Below the pieces are notes generated by a model, which saw nothing but the letters and a program-made list of their open reading frames with translations, did not search any database and was not told where the DNA came from. Shown piece by piece: positions 10,036-21,795 of a DNA stretch of 64,000 bases. The stretch's first letter is position 1; the number at the start of each line of letters is the position of its first letter. Position numbers and translations under genes: made by a program. Source of the DNA: Ashinkailepas kermadecensis. Taxonomy: Eukaryota; Arthropoda; Thecostraca; Neolepadidae. The stretch is taken from contig JAOTOM010005141.1 in assembly GCA_034440615.1 (NCBI GenBank), forward strand, positions 744,001 to 808,000, in the 5' to 3' direction.

Positions 10036-10480
10036 CGACTCCCGTCGTCTCGGACGGCTCCCGTCGGCAGCTGACCGAGACGGACGGCTTCACTTCTTTG
10101 TCCGGCGGCTGGTACGCGGTTCCGATCCGCCGCTGGATGAATGAGAGAGAGAGAGCACCCACCGACGCGCCCATGTAAAGTTGGCCGTCGATCGATGCGC
10201 TGCGCCGCTTCGGACTGCTTAGCCCGGGTCGCCGTCGCCGGCGCCGGCACGCCCGCGTTGTTTACCTTGTTTACGGCTGGCCGGACGGTGCCGATGACCG
10301 GGCGCGTCGACGTCGACGCTCAACGGCTTCGACGCGGCCCCGGGCGCAAACAACACGGCTCGGAGCGTCGGTGCGCGCGGCGTCGCGGGACGACCGAGCT
10401 AATGAATGGCCATAATTACAGCTCGCCGTCGGTCCCGGCCGGCGTTTTTGCCTGATTTATGAGCCCGGAACGGGCGGTGC
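10036..10480. other. GC-rich, CpG-dense island
   Basis: Strong CpG density with SalI-like GTCGAC palindromes near 10308, a short (GA)n at 10143, and the 12-mer CCATAATTACAG at 10410-10421. The same 12-mer, inverted, occurs in the island at 34.4 kb. It could be a regulatory island, but no transcription start or coding exon is identifiable. Confidence 0.4.
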
Positions 10481-11489
10481 TCTGTTGTCCGACCAGACAA
10501 AGGTCTCCTGGTGCCTCCCCATAGCCAGCTGGAGGCGGAAGATTTTCTACCCGAGCTGTGGGTCTCGAGTCGGTCGGCGACGGTTTGCGACTTGGGAAGA
10601 ACCTGAGGCCGTACAACAAATCGTCTCATCAGTTGGTGTAAGAACACGATGAAATGGCAGAATCTGAGCCATAAATAACGGCATCAGTAGCCATGTCGTG
10701 TTCTGGCCGATTTCCAACGGAATGGAAGGTATCGAGTGTCCAAAGAGTCGACTATTTAATAGCGCCAAAACGTAATATCTGTACGGAATTCCATAACACA
10801 ACATCATGTAACCTTTCAGTCATTGCAAGCTTTTGCACAGCGTTTGCTTTCCTTGTTCATTATTTTGAGTATTTTGTCTACTTTCAATTGAATAAACTTT
10901 CCTCAATTCGATCACACCACTCCATGGAGCAATTAGTCTCTACGGAAAGCAGCAACGCAACAGCACACAATCATGAAATATCAAAATGTTAAATGTTTGG
11001 AAGTCATCGCAATAAAGGCGCTACCCCAATCACCGTGATGAATGTGTTGTACAGTCCACGGCAATCAACCCTAAAAAGTGCGCTAGTATGCCTAATGCCT
11101 AGTATGCCTAGTATGCCTTCACCTAACCAGGTGAAAATACCAGTAGAGAGGTGAACCTGGAAGTAAAAAGGTTTGAATGTGAACAGCAAGATGAAAATGT
11201 CAGTATTACGGTGGGGATGTTGCCCAGCGAGACGAATTGCCATCCTTGTTGATCAATGTGATCTACAGTCAAACGTTCGATTATTTGCATCACCAGCAGA
11301 GACGGTACAGGGGCAGAAAGTGTTCACAATTATCGCCACCATTATCGTATTCTGCTAAGTGAGTTATTGTAGACAGCATGTGAGATTGCAAATAACATGC
11401 ATGGTATAAGGATCTTATGTGCGGACATTCCTCTCACGCTATGTCGGTCTTGGCTCTTGCTTTACCGTTTTCGCCCATACATGCATACA
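10481..11489. other. no recognised gene
   Basis: Ordinary composition with a small direct duplication GCCTAGTATGCCTAGTATGC near 11092-11117. No frame shows family motifs and no transposon end is recognised. Confidence 0.5.
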
Positions 11490-11720
<231 letters not shown>

Positions 11721-12010
11721 CTCCATTTCGTCCCCGCCTTCCCGGCGCTCGCCGCCTGCCGGCGTGGTGGGGCCAAAAGATGCAATGAGCGAGGGAAGCC
11801 GGCGGAGAGCGAGACAGGACCGAGCCGGAACCGGAACCAGGGTGTGGCCGCGCGCCGTGTCGGAAGTCGCCGAGAATCGGCTGTCGCTCGCCGCGCCGAC
11901 TGGCCGGCCGGCCACCGGCGCCCGCCCGTCGTTACCGACAATCACCAGTCGGTACCGTTGCCGTCGGGGCGGCGCAACCGGCAACCGGAAGTGACAGGCG
12001 CTGGCGGCTG
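11721..12010. other. GC-rich, CpG-dense stretch
   Basis: CpG-dense sequence following the microsatellite, with CCGGCCGGCC-type runs near 11905. No protein motif is visible in any frame. It may be another regulatory island or simply GC-rich spacer. Confidence 0.35.
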
Positions 12011-12244
12011 GACAAATGGTGTGCCATAACAGCAATCGATGCGCGTGCAAAGTCCGCCGTAGGCAGTGTGAGTGTGGGAAGGTAGCAAGTGTTGGTCTGA
12101 AAGCTGGTCGAGGTGTAGGCAAGGGAGGGAGAGTACCTTAATGGGCCCCGTGTAGAGATCCCATCGAATTGTGCCCCATTGTAGATAACGGTAGTGTAGT
12201 GGCTGCGGATCGGACGTGGAATGTCAGAAGAATTAAGGAGGAGG

Positions 12245-12430
12245 TGGTAATGGAACAACATTAGGGTAGGTCTGAGAAATAGGGTGCTTAAATTTGCTGG
12301 CGATATCAAACTGATAGGGATGGCTAACAATCGAGATGAATCAATCAATATTCAACCAGAAGACCTAGCGGACCTAAAAAACTGGGCGGCAAAAATCGCA
12401 TATGTATTCCAACTATTTTATTTCGGTGGC
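12245..12430 (+). pseudogene. LINE family 2 reverse transcriptase fragment
   Basis: A short relic reading RNRVLKFAGDIKLIGMANN, then DESINIQPEDLADLKNWA. It aligns with the block around the catalytic FADD of the family-2 LINE at 22.5 kb (VANSSDQSSNIQLDLEDLKKWADQW). The catalytic FADD is FAGD here, one of the metal-binding aspartates being lost. Flanking LINE sequence fades into unrelated DNA on the left and into spacer before the satellite on the right. Confidence 0.7.
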
Positions 12431-12492
12431 AAACAGGCCGTTGCGACCCATTGTGAACTATGGGTTGCGCGCGGTGGCGGCCGGATTTAAAC

Positions 12493-14130
12493 TTGCGTGG
12501 TAACTATGATACATTGCGTGGTAACTATGATACATTGCGTGGTAACTATGATACATTGCGTGGTAACTATGATACATTGCGTGGTAACTATGATACATTG
12601 CGTGGTAACTATGATACATTGCGTGGTAACTATGATACATTGCGTGGTAACTATGATACATTGCGTGGTAACTATGATACATTGCGTGGTAACTATGATA
12701 TTGGTAACTATGATACATTGCGTGGTAACTATGATACATTGCGTGTACTTGATACATTGCGTGTAACTATGATACATTGCGTGGTAACTATGATACATTG
12801 CGTGGTAACTATGATACATTGCGTGGTAACTATGATACATTGCGTGGTAACTATGATACATTGCGTGGTAACTATGATACATTGCGTAGTAACTATGATA
12901 CATTGCGTAGTAACTATGATACATTGCGTAGTAACTATGATACATTGCGTGGTAACTATGATACATTGCGTAGTAACTATGATACATTGCGTGGTAACTA
13001 TGATACATTGCGTGGTAACTATGATACATTGGGTAATATGGTAATTGGTGGTAACTATGATACATTGCGTGGTAACTATGATACATTGCGTGGTAACTAT
13101 GATACATTGCGGTAATGGTAACTATGATACATTGGTGGTAACTATGATACATTGGTGGTAACTATGATACATTGGTGGTAACTATGATACATTGCGTGGT
13201 AACTATGATACATTGCGTGGTAACTATGGTATATGATACATTGCGTGGTAACTATGATACATTTATAATTATGATAATTGCGTGGTAACTATGATACTTG
13301 CGTGGTAACTATGATACATTGCGTGGTAACTATGATACATTGGTGGTAACTATGATACATTGCGTGGTAACTATGATACATTGCGTGGTAACTATGATAC
13401 ATTGCGTGGTAACTATGATACATTGCGTGGTAACTATGATACATTGCGTGGTAACTATGATAATTGCGTGGTAATATATATTGCGTGGTAACTATGATAC
13501 ATTGCGTGGTAACTATGATACATTGCGTGGTAACTATGATACATTGGTGGTAACTATGATACATTGCGTGGTAACTATGATACATTGCGTGGTAACTATG
13601 ATACATTGCGTGGTAACTATGTTTGGTAACTATGATACATTGCGTAGTAACTATGATAATTGCGTGGTAACTATGATAATTGCGTGGTAACTATGATAAT
13701 TGCGTGGTAACTATGATACATTGCGTGGTAACTATGATACATTGCGTGGTAACTATGATACATTGCGTGGTAACTATGATACATTGCGTGGTAACTATGA
13801 TACATTGCGTGGTAACTATGATACATTGCGTGGTAACTATGATACATTGCGTGGTAACTATGATACATTGCGTGGTAACTATGATACATTGCGTGGTAAC
13901 TATGATACATTGCGTGGTAACTATGATACATTGCGTGGTAACTATGATACATTGCGTGGTAACTATGATACATTGCGTGGTAACTATGATACATTGCGTG
14001 GTAACTATGATACATTGGTCTTTGTGGTAACTATGATACATTGCGTGGTAACTATGATACATTGCGTGGTAACTATGATACATTGCGTGGTAACTATGAT
14101 ACATTGCGTGGTAACTATGATACATTGCGC
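12493..14130. repeat. 21-bp satellite array (~78 units)
   Basis: A 21-bp unit made of TGCGTGGTAACTATGATACA plus one T. Because 21 is a multiple of three and the unit lacks stops in several frames, long frames coding GNYDTLR, VTMIHCV or MYHSYHA repeats appear on both strands. These are shadows. Outer parts are uniform; 13020-13690 contains many small deletions and variant units. A GTAGT variant clusters near 12890-12970. Confidence 0.95.
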
Positions 14131-14263
14131 TTGTTTCTTGCACAAACCCGCGATGTTTGAATCCACTGTTTCTGCATTATTTGCAGAGGTTTGGGTGACT
14201 CGAGTTATTCGAATATATTGTATTATCATTATTGATTAATTATGTGAGTTATTTCCAACAGTT

Positions 14264-14550
14264 GTGACCTGTCGCGAAGAAAGGGCTCCATGTGACGACA
14301 GCTATAGGGCCTCCTGTGGTAGACATGGGAGCCTCTTGTCGTGGCTAGGAGGCCTCCTGTGGCGGACATGGGAGCCTCCTGTCTTGTCCAGGCGGCTTTC
14401 CGTGGCAGTTAAGGGGCTGCCTGCTGCAGACATGGGACCTCCGGTGGCAGCATGGATGGCTCCTGTCTTGTCCAGGCGGCTTTCCGTGGCAGTTAAGGTG
14501 CTGCCTGCTGCAGACATGGGACCACCGGTGGCAGCATGGATGGCTCCTGT
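14264..14550. repeat. imperfect ~30-bp repeat with an 87-90-bp tandem duplication
   Basis: Units built around GGGCCTCCTGT/GGGAGCCTCCTGTC. Two adjacent, nearly identical blocks (about 14370-14458 and 14459-14547) both contain CCAGGCGGCTTTCCGTGGCA and GCAGACATGGGACC. The GGNGCCTCCTGT core resembles the decayed array at 49.4-52.2 kb. Confidence 0.75.
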
Positions 14551-15420
14551 ACCTCCCTTCCAGTGGATGGTTCTTCAAATCAATTGGCTGCCAAAAGTTA
14601 CCCTTGCTGGAAGCTTCCTCTGTCAGGTTTCTTCCAGGTCAATGCCGGTGAGATGTGGGGAGCGATGCGGCAGCTTTGGCGTGGTTACCTTCTGGTGGAG
14701 TGGCTAAACGCGATGCCCTTTCACATTACCCGCGACGTGTACGTTGTTTGCGCCACAACTCGCCCCCGGCGAGAGGCTGCAAGGTAGCCGAACATGGAAG
14801 TCTCTCGGTGAATGTTTGGCGATTTTCAGCTGACCTCGAGTTGAGTTGAGTCGAGTTGAGACCTCCCTCGGGAATATTTCGCTGCAGAAGGATGCATAAA
14901 CGCCTACTCTCCAGCACGGTGCGCGATAACTGGCAGTGAATTTTCCTGCCCTGTTGATCGGAGAGATGGCGGCAGATCTCTCTCCTCAGACATGTCCCGA
15001 TAAGCAGCTGAGAGTGTCGAACCGATGGGTGACACGTGCTACCACTTCCCCGGCCACTTCATCCGACACAGTTGCGCCAAACACAGAGTGGGCGCTAGCT
15101 CTCTCGCTCGGAGCACTACCTCGTCCGTGAGGACGGCATAGTCGCTAAATGGGCCGCCAACTAGGGCGACCGCGACACACCGAGAGGGGCCTGGCGGGCG
15201 GTGGCGGCGGCGGCGAGCTACAGGCCTCGCTCTGCCACACGACGGTGCGCCAGTGACGTCACGGCACAACACACCAATCAGCAACAGCGTGTGCCGGTCA
15301 ACAGCGGAGGGCCGACACGCAACTCGCAACACTCGACGATATTCGGAAGCTGCCGCACGATAACTTTTGCTCCTCACCTCAAACGTCTTCGAGCGGAACG
15401 ATGCGGATGAGTAATGTAGG
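14551..15420. other. GC-rich region, possible regulatory island
   Basis: CpG-rich with a GCGGTGGCGGCGGCGG run near 15198 and a GAGTTGAGTTGAGTCGAGTT tract near 14840. No gene recognised. The CRE and CCAAT motifs described next lie inside. Confidence 0.35.
15254..15278. promoter_or_regulatory. CRE palindrome plus CCAAT box
   Basis: A perfect CRE TGACGTCA at 15254-15261 is followed 12 bp later by ACCAATCA containing CCAAT (15274-15278), within CpG-rich sequence. The pairing is a common proximal-promoter arrangement. No transcript or start site can be shown. Confidence 0.35.
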
Positions 15421-16096
15421 AAGTTGTGTTCGCTCCATTTCCAATTGCGGGTGTGGATGTATATTGTCGTTTTGCGTTTTCATGTTCTGCGTCTTGAGTT
15501 GGTGGAATTTGTTGAACTGCAGCATTCGATGGTAGCACAGCGAAACTTCGCTATTGCTCACTGCTTGTAAGTGCATATCGATAAAACTTGCACCTCACAC
15601 ATCAACAACATTTACTTACCTTTCTATTCAAGCTGAAAGGGGGGGGGGGGAGTTACCAGCACCATCGCGTCTTCGTCCGATGCTGTAATTGAGCCAACAA
15701 AACCCATTCGAACCTGCCACAAGACAATTCAAATGCCATCATATGTGTATTTGTTTTCGGAAAAATAATGACCGTCCGAGGAAAATGAAAGTGAAACGAT
15801 CGCCCGAAACTTGTCCACTGTCAGCTTCAGTCCGATCGTTCTTCCAAAATTGGCTCAGATAGAACCTAGAAAAAGCATTCGGGTGCAGTTAGATTCGTGC
15901 CAGCAAATCAACATCTAATTTGGTATGATCACAGAAATTGTTCGCTATCATAGTACGGAGATCAATTCATACCCCCGCCCCTCTCCCCACGATTTTCCTC
16001 AGGATATTCTTGAGCGTTTCAATATGTTGCTTTCGAAATTTGTTCTGTGTCCCTATAATGATGCATAAAATAATCCCCCATTTTGCATAAAAACAA
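15421..16096. other. no recognised gene
   Basis: AT-leaning sequence with an 11-G run near 15640. Nothing resembling a coding exon or known repeat is visible. Confidence 0.5.
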
Positions 16097-16315
16097 TGAT
16101 GTCTACTCCGAGGTGAAGCATAAATTATCTTAATGGTGAAGGGGCCGACCAACACAAAATCATGAAGCAGAGACCGCCGGCAGCGCGCGAAGCCGCCACG
16201 TATTTCTAGTTTTGCGTGTCGAAAATCTCAAGATTTATTATTTGATCTAGTGTATTTTTGATTGCTAAGATAGTGTGGGCCCGGGCCTTTGCCCTCTTGG
16301 CTGCGTCCGCGTCTA
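16097..16315. mobile_element. hAT-like short element, degenerate copy
   Basis: Carries the family order: AAATTATCTTAATGG on the left, GGGGCCGACCAACACAAAAT, AGCGCGCGAAGCCGCC, TAGTTTTGCGTGTCGAAAAT, CTAGTGTATTTTTG, GGGCCCGGGCC, then TGCCCTCTTGGCTGCG. It is the best match for the left-hand half of the family. Termini are decayed and no target duplication is evident. Confidence 0.6.
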
Positions 16316-16754
16316 GTCAATTAAAATAATTCAACTATGGTAGGTTAAAGTTAATGTATCTCTTCTCAGCATGGCTTTCACACATGCCTTGAACATTTTG
16401 CTATAGGAACCAAATCAAACAAGAATGATCAAAAGTTTGAAGTGTGTTACTTAGTTGGGCTTGAGGGCGCATGGACCATGCTGATGATATAGCGCCCGTA
16501 CGTGAAGAAAATATTACAATAACTCAGACATATAGACTAAAACGCGACTCCATGTAAGACTACGGGGCAAAGCTGAGATTGGTACGATGGCGATGAATGC
16601 TACAGAAATCAACAGCTTGGAAGGTTCGCTGGGTGTTTTCCAGGAATTGTTTTATGTAAAAATGCAGAACGTTGACGCCAATAAACATACAAAATGGAAA
16701 ATATTTGCATACAAAAGCTTCTTCTAATGGAAATCAAATTTCTTTTTCAAATCA

Positions 16755-16835
16755 GGTCAGGTCACGGTGATATGACATGAGACGTTTCAGGTTAACATCA
16801 GGTCATGCCACGGTGATATGGCATGAGACGTTTCG
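16755..16835. repeat. ~46-bp tandem duplication
   Basis: Two copies of a block containing GGTCA, CACGGTGATATG(A/G)CATGAG and ACGTTTC. The flanks 16316-16754 and 16836-17412 show no gene. Confidence 0.8.
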
Positions 16836-17412
16836 AGTATACATGCACCGCAAGTGCTCTAGAGACTAAAATGTGGACTATTACACTGGACATTGCTACT
16901 TTAGGGTGCGCCATGGGGTAGTCGCGTAGGCCGGTTTCTGTGCAAAGGTGTTTAAGGTTTTGAAAAGGAGCATGCCATAAACATTGCAAATGATTTTAAA
17001 AGCAACTACAAACTGCAAATAATTTAATTGGGCGCCAGTCGCCGCGCAGCAGTCATGCATTTTTGCACGCTAATCCATTACAACAACAACAAAAGTAACA
17101 CTGGGAGGTGCAACATTACTTACCCATTCCTTCGACATTGACTGTAACCTGATCTCCTCAAGTTGACCTTGCTAGACGCTTCGGTATGATTCCTGGAGGT
17201 GTTTCAGACTTGGGGTTTCAGGTGACTTTAGGGTTTTAGAACTGGGAAGCTTGATATTCATGGTTTAATCAAATCCGCTCATTTTCTCGTCACACATGCT
17301 CAACAATGCATCACGTGTCCAAGTACTCTGGAACTTGCTGAACATTGTCTCGATTGGCTTACATAGGTAATTGAGTTCACGGCTATTTTCAATTCCTATG
17401 TGCATCGACGAG

Positions 17413-17540
17413 TGCATTGTAATTGGCCCCGCTGAGCCTTCCTCCCTGGTAACTAGCCACACTGAGGCTTCCTCCATGGTAATTAGCCACACCGAGGCTT
17501 CATCCATGGCAACTAGCCACACTGAGGCTTCCTCCATGCA
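17413..17540. repeat. 30-bp tandem repeat (~4 copies)
   Basis: Each unit contains ACTAGCCACACTGAGGCTTC followed by CTCCATGGTA. The frame is open because 30 is a multiple of three, but there is no wider coding context. Confidence 0.85.
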
Positions 17541-18840
17541 AGTTCATCCGCGGGTCGCGCTAACGATCGTCGATTCGATATCAGTTGTAGAGACAACTGG
17601 TGACCCAGATCGACACCCATCAGAGGTCACTGTCAGGTCAAAATAAAATGCATAGTAAGCGTTGAAATCACGTGTGTCTCCGTGGCCGCGGAACGACATG
17701 GGAATCTGAAGGGACAAGGAGACAAGGAGATCTCAGCCAGCTCGACCTCAGCCCAGCACACGCTCTTTGTCAGTCGAGTAGCACCCGCGATGCTAGCCGC
17801 TACCTGACCGATTAATGTCAGAGCAGATCAGCCGACACAGCCGGTCAGTCACACTGCCCACACATAATCACCACTTGACTTAAGCGCTTCGCATACACAC
17901 TTCGTGAGCACCTTTCATTCCTTACATAAACGCATTAATTCGATGGGTATGTTTTTTAAGTACGGCGTTTGTATTTTACGCACCTGCGGCGCACCCTCGA
18001 TCTCTTATTGTTTTCCCCACAACAGATACCTACGAGCAGGCACCATAGCCCTGCCATAATGCATAGGCAATACATAGGAAATAAATACATAGGCACCGTA
18101 ACCCTGCCATGTCCCTTGAGTGGTGAAACACTTGGAGTTTCTCACTTCTCACTTGGAGTTCACGTCCAAGTCCTCCCTAGCCAAGCATCGCAATTGTGAA
18201 AAATTGAATGTTAATTTGCAAAAATTATTTTGCTCCCTCATTGCACTATTCATTGGATGCATATTTGCACAAACACGCGTTGGATAATGTACACCTACAA
18301 CCCCAACTACAGAAGCTCGCCATTCACTTCTATAGGTGAAAGCAAAGCATGGGAGAATGGCAACCATGGCATGTTCACTCATGTTGCTGAGTATACCGAT
18401 CTGAATTCAGTCCGTCCCCGTACGTTGAACCTCGATACAATTTTACGTTACGTCATTACGACACTATCCAATTGCCTGGAAACACCACACCAAACTTACG
18501 CATAATTAATTGCCCTAGCCAAGGTTGGATAACAGCCTCAGCTGCCAGGATGTCGTCTATCCACATATATGACACGTGTGGCCACTATGATCGATGTCAG
18601 CTCTTTATCTATGCATGCGCTAATTTAGCCAATGCAGCATTTTCGTCACCATATCCGGAATAGCTTTCGTCGAAGAGGGTTCTAAATGCATTGATCGATC
18701 GCGGGGTTTGCTTCATCCAACTTCTCGGCGACTGATTAAAGAAAGCCTTCGAAAAAGGCTTTCATCTCCTGGTGTTTCATCATTGCTTTATTGAAATAAA
18801 CTATCGACTTTCGTTTAACCGGATAATACAATTCGATGTA
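17541..18840. other. no recognised gene
   Basis: No protein family motif found. A small hairpin AAAGCCTT-loop-AAGGCTTT lies near 18735-18760; it lacks the sequence of a histone 3' stem-loop and is not interpreted further. Confidence 0.45.
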
Positions 18841-18844
18841 AACA

Positions 18845-19470
18845 CTGTCGAAAATATATGTTGGACTTTCCGGCCTTTGGCCATGATCACGAGCGTACGT
18901 ACACCGACATAAGTCACAGTTCTACGAGCATGAAACATTCACGGCACAGCTCACCAAGTAGCACGCTCAAAATTTGCAACTCTATCTTTTGCTTAGCAAA
19001 CCCTCAGAACACCGTGCATTCTGACTTACCGATTCCTGCTATAAAACATACCACGACGTGGTTTGCGTATTTAGTGGTGGTCTGTGGTCCCGAATGTGCA
19101 TCGATTCGAGTACCATAAGATTTGCATTGTCTTTCGCCGTGTCCAAAATGTCTGCCCTAAAATTGACATACGTCACGCAGTACTCCATGTGCTGGTGGGC
19201 TGTGGTCGTATGTCCCCCTGGGGATGCAAAACATCGACGGAGACGCGTATCCGTAGGTGTTCGTTATATCTGTCTATTATGCCCATTTTTGTTTCTCCAG
19301 TGTAAAACCGATTTGGGAAAATTTTCCATGTTGCTTTATAAACTATATTTGGCATTGTACACGGGCCATTTAGCCCATTTATACATGTGTGGCATGTTTT
19401 CTTGCCTGCGGCAGTACTCAGCTCTGAGATGAAACGGGCGTCTAAAGTGTTCATCAGACCCAATCTCACG
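18845..19470 (-). mobile_element. Penelope-like element fragment (GIY-YIG endonuclease end)
   Basis: On the minus strand the translated sequence has KKTCHTCINGLNG (a CxxC pair), VYKATWKIFPNRFYTGET, IIDRYNEHLRIRVS, and after an interval LESMHIRDHRPPLNTQTT. This is the order seen in the C-terminal GIY-YIG endonuclease of Penelope-like elements: VYK, Y-x-GET, the R and EH residues, and a final LE-P-LNTQ block. No reverse transcriptase is present, so it is a 3' fragment. The 3' non-coding part ends with a hammerhead-like core. The plus-strand sister is at 19.67-20.64 kb. Confidence 0.6.
18864..18890 (-). ncRNA. degenerate hammerhead-ribozyme-like core
   Basis: Read on the minus strand: GTGATCATGGCCAAAGGCC followed by GGAAAGTC. 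A functional hammerhead has CUGAUGA, stem II, GAAA. Here stem II is a clean GGCC-AAA-GGCC hairpin, while both conserved cores are altered (GTGATCA; GGAAAGTC for CGAAACGTC). Catalytic activity is unlikely. Confidence 0.45.
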
Positions 19471-19669
19471 TGAGCGTAGCTTATAAAAAAAACTTATCCT
19501 CAAGAGTTCTCGAAAGTCTCGTTAAAACCAAATCATCGTTATCCTCGAAAGAGGGTCCAACTAGAGGCGCACAAGGACCCGGCGTAGGGCAATACGGGAC
19601 CGGATGACAATCGAAAGAGAGCAAAGAAAAACAAAACCCAACAATATCACTGCTTTACGCTACCACACA

Positions 19670-20640
19670 TTAACGATGCATTGCACAAGGTCGTTCACAA
19701 AATTGAAAGTTCATCACATTCAGGCCATTTGTGGATTGCGTCGGTGGGCAGGAAGTCGATAAAATCAGTGCCGGTCAGATCGGCATCGCAGAGGCCGCCA
19801 TGTCCAGCAGGCAAGAGAACATGCCACACTTGTATAACTGGGCTAAATGGGCGACGTACGATGAACGGCGTGTTTTATAAAGTAACATCCAACTTGTGCC
19901 CGAATCAGTTTGCACTGGAGAAACAAAAAGGTGCATTAAAGATGGATGTAACGAACATCAAGGGGATGCGCGTCTCCGTCGATGTTTTGCACCACGAGGG
20001 GAGCATATGGCCACAACCCACCAGTGTTGTGCGTGTGTCGCATGTGCGGAGCGCGGACCGTGGTTTATGGTTGTGGTTGTACCACGGATGCGCGGCCCAC
20101 TCCCGACTGTTCGCCCCGACAGAGCCGGTCGCGTGAGAGTAAGGCTCGAGACAGCAGCGTGTCTAGCCAGGCCGTGTATAGCGAATACAGAGAGATCGTG
20201 ATCGTACAGTGCATCGAGAACAGACAATGAGAAGACTGAGTGTTCACAACCACAACCAGCACATGGAGCACTGCGTGATGAATGTCAATTTTAGGGTAAA
20301 CATTTTGAACACTCTGAAAGACAATGTAAATGTTAAGATACTTGAATCGATGTTCTTTCCGAACCACAAACCACCACTAAGAACGCAAACTACGTCGTGG
20401 TGGTATTTTTTTTACAGCAGGCTTCGGTGTGTCAGATTGCATACTGTTCTGAGGGTTAGCCATGTATAAGAGATAATTACAACTTTTGGGTCTGTTACTT
20501 GGTGAGCGGTGTAAGAAGTGATGCCATTGTTTTGTCACATGCCGTGAATTTTCCATGCTCGTAAAACTGTGATTTGTGCCAATGTATGTAAGTTCGTGAT
20601 CACGGCCCAAGGCCGAAACGTCGAGCCTATATTTTTGACA
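19670..20640 (+). mobile_element. Penelope-like element fragment, inverted sister copy
   Basis: The plus-strand counterpart of 18845-19470, with GKRTCHTCITGLNG, VFYKVTSNLCPN, then in another frame CTGETKRCIKDGCNEHQGD, and downstream the non-coding part through the hammerhead-like core. Frames shift near 19900. About 220 bp (roughly 20025-20255) have no counterpart in the minus-strand copy and split the endonuclease from its LESMFFPNHKPPLRTQTT end. The two copies are convergent at their 5' sides, about 200 bp apart. Confidence 0.6.
20596..20622 (+). ncRNA. hammerhead-ribozyme-like core
   Basis: GTGATCA, then stem II CGGCC-CAA-GGCCG, then GAAACGTC. The GAAAC-GTC end with a very short stem III is the form reported for minimal hammerheads in Penelope-like elements. 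The first core is GTGATCA rather than CTGATGA, two changes at conserved sites, so the motif is probably an inactive relic of one. Confidence 0.5.
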
Positions 20641-21162
20641 GTGTGTATGGCGAATTTTCTTCTCCTGTTAAAGAAGGTCCATAATTGTATTTCCCCAATC
20701 GACTTCATCTAACTTCACCGGTTGAAAACTAAATAGGAGCACGTGCCACCGTGCTAGCCAAGCTACCGTGGGAGGGATTTGATATGTGAATATAAATACA
20801 GCTATGTTATATGCAACGCGGAGGGAGAGTGTTTAGAAGCGTGCGGGACCATAGAGGTTGTTGTTTGCGACGCCTTTAAAGCGAGTGGGTTTTGCAAGCA
20901 AGCTTAAGGCAAGTCTACATCTACGGCAATACAACTGCGTTTGGCGAAAGCTATTCTTGCTATTGCCACAAAATGCTGCACCGCAATTGCTTAATTTGGT
21001 GCGCGAGCAGATAAAACTGATGTCGATCACAATCGCCACACGCGTCATAAATGTAGTTAAGCGACGCCCCAACAGCTAATTGCTATTATACAGGCCTGGC
21101 TCTAGCTATTTATATAGACTTCTCTTTTCAAGGCCACACAGAAGTGACACCGATGACATAAA
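20641..21162. other. no recognised gene
   Basis: No family motifs or repeats recognised between the Penelope-like copy and the 79-bp repeat. Confidence 0.45.
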
Positions 21163-21610
21163 TTGTCCCTGGCCCGTGTCCGTGGCCTGCAGCACTGGCC
21201 CGTCCTTGGCCCGTCCTTGGCCCGTCCCTGGCCTGTGCCCCTAGCCCATCCCTGGACCGTCCCTAACCCGTTCCTGGCCCATCCCTGGTCCGTCCCTGGC
21301 CCGTCCTTGGCCTGTGCCCCTAGCCCATCCCTGGACCGTCCCTAACCCGTTCCTGGCCCATCCCTGGTCCGTCCCTGGCCCGTCCTTGGCCTGTGCCCCT
21401 AGCCCATCCCTGGACCGTCCCTAACCCGTTCCTGGCCCATCCCTGGTCCGTCCCTGGTCCGTCCCTGGCCAGTCACTGGTTCGTATCCCTGGCCAGTCCC
21501 TGGCCCATGTCCCTAGCCAATACCTGGCCAGTGCCCCTAGCCCATCCCTTGGCCGTCCATGGCCCGTCCCTGACCCGTCCCTGGCCCGTCTCTGGCTCGC
21601 CACTGGCGGG
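21163..21610. repeat. CCTGGCCCGTC-type array with a 79-bp higher-order unit
   Basis: Short 10-12-bp units CCTGGCCCGTC / CCTGGCCCATC. From about 21225 to 21460 they are organised into a 79-bp higher-order unit repeated three times; the landmark TAGCCCATCCCTGGACCGTC recurs at 21242, 21321 and 21400. Frames are open by composition only. Confidence 0.9.
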
Positions 21611-21795
21611 ACGGGATTCTTTCTCACCTTCCCTCAGGCAGAGTAGGTTGTCGTGACTCTCATTGGGATTCCAGGCGTAGAATGCTAGCGATAAGCAGAA
21701 TTAAAGAACAGGTGGTGCAGGTGAAAAGGTTAGGTGATTGGTAGCATATTGTAACAACTGGTACTGGTACAATAGAAACAACTGAAGCTCATGCC

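Noticed and set aside
12493..14130. Regular short repeats suggesting a CRISPR array
   Set aside because: Units are contiguous with no unique spacers and the DNA is eukaryotic; this is a simple 21-bp satellite.
18735..18760. Histone-type 3' stem-loop
   Set aside because: The stem AAAGCCTT/AAGGCTTT and its loop do not match the conserved histone hairpin and no histone gene adjoins.
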